In this document: positions 54,749 through 64,000 of the stretch, piece by piece
Layout: the number at the start of each line of letters is the position of its first letter
Numbering within the stretch: the stretch's first letter is position 1
Translations under genes and position numbers: made by a program
The notes under the pieces: generated by a model
The model's database searches: none
The model's input: only the letters and a program-made list of their open reading frames with translations
Told to the model about the DNA's origin: nothing
NCBI RefSeq assembly: GCF_000690055.1
Contig: NZ_JJNZ01000010.1
Location: 25,256-89,255, forward strand
Source: Pseudoalteromonas fuliginea
GTDB lineage: Bacteria; Pseudomonadota; Gammaproteobacteria; Enterobacterales; Alteromonadaceae
Length of the DNA: 64,000 nucleotides
Reading direction: 5' to 3'

Positions 54749-55981
54749 ATGGCAAAAGCAATTATCTTAATGGCAGATAGCCTAGGAATCGGTGCAGCAC
54801 CAGATGCAGATAAATTTGGTGATCTTGGCGCTAACACATTTGCTCACTTACTAAAAGCATATTACGACGAAACTGGCAGTGCACTGTCGCTTCCTAATTT
54901 ATCTAAATTAGGATTAATAGACGCATGTGAAGCTGCAGGTGGAGAAACCTGTTTAATATCTGATCGCCAAACACCACAAGGTGCATGGGGTTACGCTAAA
55001 GAACTTTCTAGCGGAAAAGATACACCATCAGGTCATTGGGAAATGGCAGGCGTACCTGTGTTGTTTGATTGGGGATATTTTCCAAAAACACAGCCGAGTT
55101 TTCCACAAGAGTTTATTGACGAGTTTATAGCTCGCACAGGTATTCCTGGTATTTTAGGCAACTGCCATGCATCGGGAACGACCATTTTAGAACAGCTAGG
55201 TGAAGAACACGTAAAAACAGGTAAACCAATCTGTTACACCTCAGCTGATAGCGTGTTTCAAATAGCCGCGCATGAAAAATCATTCGGCCTAGAGAAGCTT
55301 TATCAAGTTTGCGAAATCGCACGGGCGCTACTTGATGAAATGAATATAGGACGAGTGATTGCGCGGCCATTTTTGGGTTCAAATAGCCAAGACTTTGCTC
55401 GAACGGGTAATCGTCGTGACTACTCAGTACTTCCGCCAGCACCCACATTGCTAGACGTATTAGCAAAAGACGGCGGCGAAGTAATTAGTATTGGTAAAAT
55501 TTCAGATATTTACGCGCATCAGGGCATAACCCAAAAGCATAAAGCACCTGGGCTTATGAACTTGCTAGAAAAAACCAGCGAAGTAATGAAAAGCGCGCCA
55601 GATCGCAGCTTAATTTTTACTAACCTAGTTGATTTTGATGAAAAATTTGGTCATCGCCGTAACCCAGTAGGTTACGCAAAAGCATTAAAAGAGTTTGATG
55701 ACTATTTACCAACTATACTAAATCAGTTAGACGCAGATGACATATTAATGATCACTGCAGATCACGGTTGTGACCCAACCTTTCCAGGTTCTGAGCATAC
55801 TCGTGAATACGTACCTGTTATTGCATATAAACCAGGTATGATTAATACACCGTTAGGTGAACGCAACAGTTTTGCAGATATAGGCCAAACCCTAGCACAG
55901 TGGTTTAGTTTACCTGCACTTGATTACGGCGACAGCTTTTTAAATGAGCTAACAATGCCAAATAAAAAGGAAAACAATTAA
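54749..55981 (+). CDS. deoB: Phosphopentomutase
   Basis: The 410-residue alkaline-phosphatase-fold mutase interconverts (deoxy)ribose 1- and 5-phosphate. Metal sites are [11 protein letters not shown] at the N-terminus and [19 protein letters not shown] near 335. [11 protein letters not shown] near 90 holds the phospho-acceptor Thr. The ATG follows GTGAGGTCAAA. The stop overlaps the deoD start by one base (TAATG), showing coupling. Confidence 0.97.
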   Translation: MAKAIILMADSLGIGAAPDADKFGDLGANTFAHLLKAYYDETGSALSLPNLSKLGLIDACEAAGGETCLISDRQTPQGAWGYAKELSSGKDTPSGHWEMAGVPVLFDWGYFPKTQPSFPQEFIDEFIARTGIPGILGNCHASGTTILEQLGEEHVKTGKPICYTSADSVFQIAAHEKSFGLEKLYQVCEIARALLDEMNIGRVIARPFLGSNSQDFARTGNRRDYSVLPPAPTLLDVLAKDGGEVISIGKISDIYAHQGITQKHKAPGLMNLLEKTSEVMKSAPDRSLIFTNLVDFDEKFGHRRNPVGYAKALKEFDDYLPTILNQLDADDILMITADHGCDPTFPGSEHTREYVPVIAYKPGMINTPLGERNSFADIGQTLAQWFSLPALDYGDSFLNELTMPNKKENN

Positions 55982-56685
55982 TGAGTACTCCGCATATCAG
56001 TGCAAACGTTGGTGATTTCGCCGAAACAGTATTAATGCCAGGCGATCCGCTACGTGCGCAATATATTGCTGAAAACTTTTTAGATGATGCAGTACAAGTT
56101 ACAGGCGTTCGTAACATGTACGGTTTCACTGGTACTTACAAAGGTAAGCCAGTAAGCATCATGGGTTCAGGTATGGGCATTCCATCAATGTCTATTTATG
56201 CTCGTGAGCTAATTGTAAGCTTTGGCGTTAAAAATATTATACGTATTGGTACGTGTGGCGGTATTGGCACAGATATCAAAATCCGTGACGTAATTTTTGC
56301 ACAAGGTGCAAGCACAGATTCTAACGTAAATCGTGCACGTGTACGTGGCTACGATTTTTCTGCAATTGCTAACTTTGATTTACTTTTAAACGGCGTAAAC
56401 GCTGCAAAAGAGCTAGGAATTGAAGCAAAAGTAGGTAACGTATTTACAACCGACACTTTCTATCAAGCAGACGACTCGTTCTATAAAGATTTAGACAAGT
56501 TAGGCATGCTAGCAGTAGATATGGAAACGGCGGGTTTATATGGCGTTGCAGCTGAATACGGCGCAAACGCAATGGCATTATTTACAGTAAGCGACCACGT
56601 AATCACCGGTGAAGCAACACCTGCTGATGAGCGTCAAAGCACGTTTAACGAAATGGTTAAAATTGCATTAGAGTCAATAGCTTAA
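55981..56685 (+). CDS. deoD: Purine nucleoside phosphorylase (DeoD type)
   Basis: The 234-residue hexameric phosphorylase releases purine bases from nucleosides. Motifs are [53 protein letters not shown] and the catalytic Asp in TVSDH. Its ribose 1-phosphate product feeds DeoB, encoded just upstream. A terminator follows about 75 bp downstream. Confidence 0.97.
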   Translation: MSTPHISANVGDFAETVLMPGDPLRAQYIAENFLDDAVQVTGVRNMYGFTGTYKGKPVSIMGSGMGIPSMSIYARELIVSFGVKNIIRIGTCGGIGTDIKIRDVIFAQGASTDSNVNRARVRGYDFSAIANFDLLLNGVNAAKELGIEAKVGNVFTTDTFYQADDSFYKDLDKLGMLAVDMETAGLYGVAAEYGANAMALFTVSDHVITGEATPADERQSTFNEMVKIALESIA

Positions 56686-56762
56686 ATAATACATAACAGT
56701 TCCTTGGTAACGTATTCACTAAGTTTTGGAGACACGCCCAAAGTGAAGTGAGACTAACCTCC

Positions 56763-56789
56763 AAAGCCGCATCTAATGCGGCTTTTTTT
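56763..56789 (+). terminator. Intrinsic terminator of deoB-deoD
   Basis: AAAGCCGCAT / ATGCGGCTTT form a 10-bp stem with a CTA loop, followed by T-run. Confidence 0.9.
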
Positions 56790-56820
56790 ATGCGCGTCTA
56801 CAAGGCAAAACCTAACTTGT

Positions 56821-57835
56821 TGTAGACGTAGAGCTTGCTCACGTTAGAAGCGCAGCTTCTCATTACTTAACATACTCAAGCGATCACTCTAAAAGCGTTG
56901 CTTTAAACGCCAGCAAGCTGCGCGCTACAAGGTAAACTTGGCTTATTGTTGTAGACGTAGAGCTTGCTCACGTTAGAAGCGCAGCTTCTCATTACTTAAT
57001 ATACTCAAGCTATCACTCTAAAAGCGTTGCTTTTAAACGCCAGCAAGCTGCACGTCTACAAGGTGAACTTGGCTTATTGTTGTAGACGTAGAGCTTGCTC
57101 ACGTTAGAAGCGCAGCTTCTCATGACTTAATATACTCAAGCTATCACTCTAAAAGCCTTGCTTTTAAACGCCAGCAACCTGCGCGTCTACAAGGTGCAAC
57201 TTGGCTTATTGTTGTAGACGTAGAGCTTGCTCACGTTAGAAGCGCAGCTTCTCATTACTTAATATACTCAAGCTATCACTCTAAAAGCCTTGCTTTTAAA
57301 CGCCAGCAAGCTGCGCGTCTACAAGGTAAACTTGGCTTATTGTTGTAGACGTAGAGCTTGCTCACGTTAGAAGCGCAGCTTCTCATTACTTAATATACTC
57401 AATAAAAGAGTTGCTTTTAAACGCCAGCAAGCTGCGCGTCTACATAGGAAGCTTGGCTTTTTGTGGTAGACGTAGAGCTTGCTCACGTTAGAAGCGTAGC
57501 TTCTCATTACTTAATATACTCAAGCTATCACATTAAAAGCTTTGCTTTAAACGCCAGCAAGCTGCGCGTCTACAAGGTGCAACTTGGCTTGTTGTTGTAG
57601 ACGTAGAGCTTGCTCACGTTAGAAGCGCAGCTTCTCATGACTTAATATACTTAAACTATCACTCTAAAAGCCTTGCTTTAAACGCCAGCAAGCTGCGCGC
57701 TACAAGGTAAACTTGGCTTATTGTTGTAGACGTAGAGCTTGCTCACGTTAGAAGCGCAGCTTCTCATGACTTAATATACTCAAGCTATCACTCTAAAAGC
57801 CTTGCTTTTAAACGCCAGCAAGCTGCGCGTCTACA
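56821..57835. repeat. Tandem array of eight ~130-bp palindromic units
   Basis: Units begin at 56821, 56950, 57081, 57213, 57344, 57465, 57596 and 57725, spaced 121-132 bp. Each has a core starting TGTAGACGTAGAGCTTGCT and ending AGCAAGCTGCGCGTCTACA, which pair with about three mismatches. Internal hairpins are AGAAGCGCAGCTTCT and AAAAGCGTTGCTTTT. A spacer of about 20 bp (AGGTGAACTTGGCTTATTGT) separates cores. A core tail also occurs at 56791-56802. The units differ by a few substitutions and small deletions. There is no coding capacity. It is best classed as a REP/BIME-like array. Confidence 0.92.
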
Positions 57836-57961
57836 AGGTGCATATTGTTTTGTATAAAAATCATCAGCGCTTTGTATAACTATTACCTAGTTAATGCTAG
57901 TGTTTAAAGCACATACATTTTTATAATTTACTGGATTAACCGCTAAATTGTGGAGTTAAAT

Positions 57962-58705
57962 ATGTCTAATTGGGTTGATGCAACTGTAAAAAAAGTAACA
58001 TGGTGGAACGAAACGCTTTTTAGCTTAACGGTTAATGCCGATGTAGAGCCATTTAAAGCAGGGCAGTTTACTAAGCTTTCAATAATTGAGGATGATAAAC
58101 GCATTGCGCGTGCATATTCATACGTTAATTCACCCGATAGCTCAGCTCTAGAGTTTTATCTTATCAACGTAGCTGACGGGCTTTTATCACCGCGCTTAGC
58201 AAAACTACAGCCAGGCGACAACGTACTAATTGAGCGCCGTGCAACAGGTTTTTTTACACTTGACGAAATTCCACAAAGTGAGCAGCTGTGGATGTTAGGC
58301 ACTGGCACAGCAATCGGACCATTTTTATCAATATTGCAACAATCTGAGGTATGGCAAAAGTATCAGCATATAAACTTAGTGCATGGCGTACGTTTTAATA
58401 GTGATTTAAGTTACCAGCCGCTTATAAATGAGCTTTTAAAAGCTTACCCAGCACAACTTAATTATATACCTGTTGTGAGCCGAGAAGAGCCGTTAGAGGG
58501 CTTACATGGGCGTATTACTGATGCAATTCAAAGTAGTCGCCTATTTGATAAAGTAAAATTAGATCCAGCACCAAATAATGCCCAATTTATGATTTGTGGC
58601 AATCCACAAATGGTAAAAGACACAACCGAACTTCTTATAGGGAAAAGCTTTAAGCGTAACAGGCGCAGAGAGCCTGGACATATAACAGTCGAACAGTACT
58701 GGTAA
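57962..58705 (+). CDS. fpr: Ferredoxin-NADP reductase
   Basis: The 247-residue FAD enzyme moves electrons between NADPH and ferredoxin or flavodoxin. The FAD motif is RAYSYVNSP near 50. The NADP region has LGTGTAIGPFLSIL, ICGNPQMVKDT and the C-terminal HITVEQYW. ATG 57962 follows GGAG with a 6-nt gap; an upstream in-frame GTG is less likely. The gene begins just past the tandem repeat array. Confidence 0.94.
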   Translation: MSNWVDATVKKVTWWNETLFSLTVNADVEPFKAGQFTKLSIIEDDKRIARAYSYVNSPDSSALEFYLINVADGLLSPRLAKLQPGDNVLIERRATGFFTLDEIPQSEQLWMLGTGTAIGPFLSILQQSEVWQKYQHINLVHGVRFNSDLSYQPLINELLKAYPAQLNYIPVVSREEPLEGLHGRITDAIQSSRLFDKVKLDPAPNNAQFMICGNPQMVKDTTELLIGKSFKRNRRREPGHITVEQYW

Positions 58706-58786
58706 GTGGCTGAATGACTACCCGCAAACTCTAAAATTTGTTATGTTGCACCACATTACGCGTTTAGTGTTCATATTAGGAAAGTT

Positions 58787-59548
58787 ATGAAACCGTTATC
58801 AATTATTTTAGCTTCATTAATCACCACAGTTGCATTGATTAGTTATGCCTCAGATCAACAACCTGAAGTAACCGAGCCAAAACTCAAAAGTGCAGAGCAA
58901 GTTGTTACAAATAAAGGTGACTCAGTCTCAAAAAATACCAACACAGATAACTTTGCAACTGAAATAGATGCTAACGATAAAATTAATACTCTTGAATACA
59001 AAGCGCCCGAACTTAAAAAACCGGTAATCGACACCGCTAAAACAGATGATTCAAAAGTATTCGGTAACGAAGCACCACAGCCAGTAGAAAAGCCAAAAAA
59101 TAAAGTAGAGAAAGCAGTGGCTGTTGCTGAGGCCGAAAAAGCAGTTACGCAAGCTAAAGAGGCACTTACTACTAAGCAGCAAACTAAGGCAAAGCAGTCA
59201 CGTGAGTCACTTGCCGTGGTTGAGCAATTGGTCAACGCTTACAACGCACGTAACATTGAAGAGTTTATTCGCGTGTACTCTGAAGATGTAGAGTTTTATA
59301 TTTTCCCAAATGAGCTATTATTTAAAGGTAAAGAAAAACTAATCGCACGTTATGGGCTAATGTTTAAAAAACTCAAATGTATTCACTCATCGCCAATTAA
59401 GCGCATAGTGCATGGTGACATAGTAATAGATCATGAGTTATCAGAAACATGCTCCACTGATAAAAACGTTGTAGATAAACGTTCAGAGTTAATTTCGAGC
59501 TATCAAATTAAAGACGGGAAAATAATACGCGTCTTATTTTTCCGTTAA
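58787..59548 (+). CDS. Exported protein with NTF2/SnoaL-like C-terminal domain
   Basis: The 253-residue protein has a signal peptide (MKPLSIILASLITTVALISYAS). A highly charged Lys/Glu/Ala-rich linker (about 25-140), partly coiled-coil-like, follows. A C-terminal NTF2-fold domain (about 145-253) has VEQLVNAYNARNIEEFIRVY, VEFYIFPN, FKGKEKLIARY and DGKIIRVLFFR. Such domains bind small ligands or act as isomerases. The function is unknown. The next gene begins 9 bp later. Confidence 0.8.
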   Translation: MKPLSIILASLITTVALISYASDQQPEVTEPKLKSAEQVVTNKGDSVSKNTNTDNFATEIDANDKINTLEYKAPELKKPVIDTAKTDDSKVFGNEAPQPVEKPKNKVEKAVAVAEAEKAVTQAKEALTTKQQTKAKQSRESLAVVEQLVNAYNARNIEEFIRVYSEDVEFYIFPNELLFKGKEKLIARYGLMFKKLKCIHSSPIKRIVHGDIVIDHELSETCSTDKNVVDKRSELISSYQIKDGKIIRVLFFR

Positions 59549-59557
59549 AGGACTGTT

Positions 59558-59878
59558 ATGCAAATAAGTGACGAAAGAAAAATTCGCTTAATGTACCGAG
59601 TTGAACCAGGCTGCTTAGGGCCTGATGGTGCTAACCATATAGAAGATTTTTGCCGTTTTGCTAACAAGCATATTAAATCGCCTTATTACGGCTTGTTTGT
59701 CTTTTTACCTCGTTACGATAAACAAAAAGATGAGCGTCAATACAGTGTAAATAGCCGTAACTTATCGCAAGTACAAGCTAAGGCGTACTTAAATCATTTT
59801 GATATTGATATAGATAATTTTGAAGAGCAGCTCGACGAGCTGCTCGCTAAAGCAATAGATTTATATTTTAAACGTTAA
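59558..59878 (+). CDS. Uncharacterised 106-residue protein
   Basis: This cytosolic, charged protein is not one I recognise. Visible features are MYRVEPGCLGPDGANHIEDF, FANKHIKSPYYGLFVFLPRYDK and an acidic, amphipathic C-terminal helix (NFEEQLDELLAKAIDLYFKR). It is preceded by AAAGGACTGTT, which gives a good ribosome site, and is probably co-transcribed with the gene before it. Confidence 0.8.
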   Translation: MQISDERKIRLMYRVEPGCLGPDGANHIEDFCRFANKHIKSPYYGLFVFLPRYDKQKDERQYSVNSRNLSQVQAKAYLNHFDIDIDNFEEQLDELLAKAIDLYFKR

Positions 59879-59898
59879 AATGCACTGCATGCAGCATA

Positions 59899-60807
59899 CT
59901 ATAAATTTAATTGTATTCCAGACGCTTCACCAGCCACAATTGTATTAAAGCTCTCGTTATCGTGTAAGCTTGCAAATGCACTTTCGTGTAATAGTTCATT
60001 ACGTAAATTAGGCGAGTAATCTAGTGCCATTTTAATATCTGCTAGGGCATCTGCATGCTCATGTATTAGGGCAAAAGCACAGGCTCTTTGCCAGTATGCG
60101 TAGCCATAATCACTATCTATATCAATGGCTTGATTGCATAGTTCAATTGCTTGCGCTGTTTCGTTAATTTCCAGTAGTGCGTCAGCTTTATAAGCTATTG
60201 CTTCTACATCTTCTGGTTTACGTTTTAAAATTTCATCAAATATTTCAATTTTATTTGCAAAATCACTTTCTAAATTGGCGCGCATCCATAGCGAATGAAC
60301 CTCGTTGGTAACCGATATACGTTCTTGGTTACTGAGTATTTCTTCAGAGCGTACACGCAGTTTTTCTTCAAGAATTTTTAATCTGTCTTCGTATTCATCC
60401 GTAATTACACTTACGCGTGTATTTACAATATCTTCTACTTTATTTTTAACATCACGTAGCGAGTTCCAACCCACTAAAACCAAAATAGATGCCGTGGCAG
60501 TAATAATAAAAAACACATTATTAATGGTATCGGTTGTGTATGTGAGCGCACGATCAGCGGTATCTAGTTGGGCGTGGGTAACTTGTTTAGTTACATCTTC
60601 ACGTAGCTTTTGTTGATCTTGTCGTACTGCTTTTAGTTCATCTAAAACGTAGCGTTCTAAAAGTGGTTTATACATAGGCTCCTTTAGTTGGCTAAGGGCA
60701 TGTTGTTGTTCTTGCGCAGTGAGCACTTCTGGCCTTTGTTCTGCTGCGTTCACAGTAGCCAAAAAAAATGTAAAACAAACAAAAAGTAAGGATATGTAAT
60801 AACGCAT
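59899..60807 (-). CDS. Exported or membrane TPR protein with coiled coil
   Basis: The 302-residue protein has an N-terminal signal (MRYYISLLFVCFTFFLATVNA). A helical stretch precedes a membrane helix at about 92-112 (VFFIITATASILVLVGW). A coiled coil spans about 130-170 and TPR repeats about 180-280 (AIELCNQAIDIDSDYGYAYW, HADALADIKMALDYSPN). It is probably an inner-membrane scaffold. An orphan terminator lies upstream of its start on the same strand. Confidence 0.82.
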   Translation of the reverse strand: MRYYISLLFVCFTFFLATVNAAEQRPEVLTAQEQQHALSQLKEPMYKPLLERYVLDELKAVRQDQQKLREDVTKQVTHAQLDTADRALTYTTDTINNVFFIITATASILVLVGWNSLRDVKNKVEDIVNTRVSVITDEYEDRLKILEEKLRVRSEEILSNQERISVTNEVHSLWMRANLESDFANKIEIFDEILKRKPEDVEAIAYKADALLEINETAQAIELCNQAIDIDSDYGYAYWQRACAFALIHEHADALADIKMALDYSPNLRNELLHESAFASLHDNESFNTIVAGEASGIQLNL

Positions 60808-60892
60808 TGGTATGCCTAGTTAAATTAATTACGAGTGTAACTTTAACACGCACAGCTAAAAGGCACAAAGCTAGTGAAGCCAAAAATTTTAC

Positions 60893-60921
60893 AAAAAAAA
60901 GCCAGTTCAAGGTGAACTGGC
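60893..60921 (-). terminator. Orphan minus-strand terminator upstream of the TPR gene
   Basis: GCCAGTTCA (60901-60909), loop AGG and TGAACTGGC (60913-60921) form a perfect 9-bp stem. On the minus strand the stem is followed by eight T residues. No recognised gene on that strand lies between here and katG, so it may end an unannotated transcript. Confidence 0.75.
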
Positions 60922-60974
60922 CAAAACTGCTAAAACAACAAAAGTTGCAGGGAAATACAGGAGATAAATTGCAT

Positions 60975-61174
60975 ACTAACTGAATTTAGCTGAACAATTA
61001 CTTAACTCAATTCAGTTAGTTAAAATAAGAAGATACACAAGGTATCTGGTTTATAAAGTAAAGGTGTATTGGGCTTAAGTAATACACCTTTATCGTTATA
61101 ACTATAATTTCATGGTGAAGGGGGATATTCCAATGTGCGCTTAAGTAAATCAAAGCCACTTTTGAGCCCTTCAC
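60975..61174. ncRNA. Inverted-repeat-rich intergenic segment, possible small RNA
   Basis: Three inverted repeats follow one another: ACTAACTGAATT / AATTCAGTTAGT (60975-61020), TAAAGGTGTATT / AATACACCTTTA (61059-61092, 10-nt loop) and GTGAAGGG / CCCTTCAC (61115-61174). No protein frame is present. With the terminator at 60893 on the minus strand, a structured small RNA transcribed leftward is possible, but no RNA family was recognised. The remainder to 61464 is A+T-rich and should hold the katG promoter. Confidence 0.35.
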
Positions 61175-61434
61175 TTATCAATACGCCGAAATTTTTCAGT
61201 GCGATCACAGGTCTTCTAAAAAAGTTAAGATAAATATTTTAATCTCGTATTTTAAATACAGTTAGAAAGTGCAGTAAAAAGTATGCACAACTAACTATCC
61301 ATCAAAATTATAAATGACAGCAATCGTTTTAAACAGCCGTTCGGTGCTGGTATAGCATAATTTATAAGCCTATATTAAATACACATAAGTATTTAGGCCG
61401 GTGTACTAAGTTATAAACCAACTAAATAAAATAA

Positions 61435-63645
<2,211 letters not shown>

Positions 63646-63662
63646 TCTGTGCGATGAACATA

Positions 63663-63696
63663 AAAAAGGGGGAGTAATTAATTACTCCCCCTTTTT
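63663..63696 (+). terminator. Intrinsic terminator of katG
   Basis: AAAAAGGGGGAGTAAT and ATTACTCCCCCTTTTT form a perfect 16-bp inverted repeat separated by TA. It ends in a T-run and can act in both directions. Confidence 0.92.
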
Positions 63697-63725
63697 CATT
63701 TATAACGCAGTGGCAAACATATATT

Positions 63726-64000
63726 TGTAGACGTCGAACTTGCTCACGTGAGAAGCAAGGCTTCTAATTACTTAATACCCTAAAAACTGCGTTTTTAAAC
63801 GCCAGCAAGCTGCGCGTCTACAGGGTTTATACCCAGGTTTCAGAATATGATTTGTAGACGTTGAGCTTGCTCACGTGAGAAGCAAGGCTTCTAATTACTT
63901 AATACCCTAAAAACTGCGTTTTTACACGCCAGCAAGCTGTGCGTCTACAGGGGTTATACCCAAGTTTCAGAATATGATTTGTAGACGTAGAGCTTGCTCA
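63726..64000. repeat. Second palindromic tandem array, cut by the window end
   Basis: Units begin at 63726, 63853 and 63980, exactly 127 bp apart. The core has the same ends as the first array (TGTAGACG...AACTTGCTCACG and AGCAAGCTGCGCGTCTACA). The interior differs (GAAGCAAGGCTTC, AAAACTGCGTTTTT), and so does the spacer (GGTTTATACCCAGGTTTCAG, then AATATGATT). The third unit runs out of the window. Confidence 0.9.

Noticed and set aside
56821..57835. CRISPR array
   Set aside because: The unit is about 130 bp, the 'spacers' are nearly identical in every unit and no cas gene is near, so it is a tandem palindromic repeat.

Overview
The window looks like a chromosomal segment of a marine gammaproteobacterium, most probably an Alteromonadales member close to Pseudoalteromonas. 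This is inferred from the low G+C, the divergent glcB/aceA glyoxylate pair with the long isocitrate lyase, an M36 protease with a GlyGly-CTERM-like tail, the thermostable-hemolysin gene cluster and many short dispersed repeats. No rRNA, tRNA, prophage, CRISPR or full insertion sequence was recognised.

Left part (1-9.4 kb): the end of a DUF6702-like gene, a HAD phosphatase, a YebC-like regulator, malate synthase G diverging from isocitrate lyase, an 850-bp repeat-rich gap and a secreted S9 peptidase.

Iron acquisition (9.5-33.1 kb): a siderophore locus reads outward in both directions from a Fur-like palindrome near 12.39 kb. To the left are an MbtI/Irp9-type salicylate synthase and an N-hydroxylating monooxygenase. 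To the right are a C-A-PCP-E-C NRPS, an MbtH protein, a stand-alone adenylation domain with a threonine code, an ArCP-Cy-PCP protein, an aryl-AMP ligase with salicylate-type pocket residues and an M20 amidohydrolase. Then come hmuTUV-like haem ABC genes, an unknown gene, a TonB-dependent receptor with a Fur box and a phosphopantetheinyl transferase. The inferred product is a salicyl-methyloxazoline peptide with a D-amino acid, released by a terminal condensation domain onto an amine, perhaps as a hydroxamate. Two inverted copies of a small TIR element bracket the uptake genes.

Middle (33.4-42.5 kb): pxpA and a NagZ-like GH3 enzyme, a Cache-GGDEF diguanylate cyclase, a lipoprotein and a large M36 metalloprotease.

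42.8-50.9 kb: ten tightly packed genes on the + strand. They encode a thermostable-hemolysin-family protein, AMP-dependent ligase, haem-oxygenase-like putative metal oxidase, SDR, secreted TPR-like protein, response regulator, histidine kinase, cupredoxin, a permease-like membrane protein and a barrel-like protein. This appears to be an uncharacterised biosynthetic and sensing locus.

Right part (51-64 kb): a cold-shock protein, a periplasmic solute-binding protein, nucleoside salvage genes (nupC-udk diverging from deoB-deoD), an eight-unit tandem array of ~130-bp palindromic repeats, ferredoxin-NADP reductase, three little-known genes, an intergenic region rich in inverted repeats with an orphan terminator, katG, and a second palindromic array with a different spacer that runs off the window.
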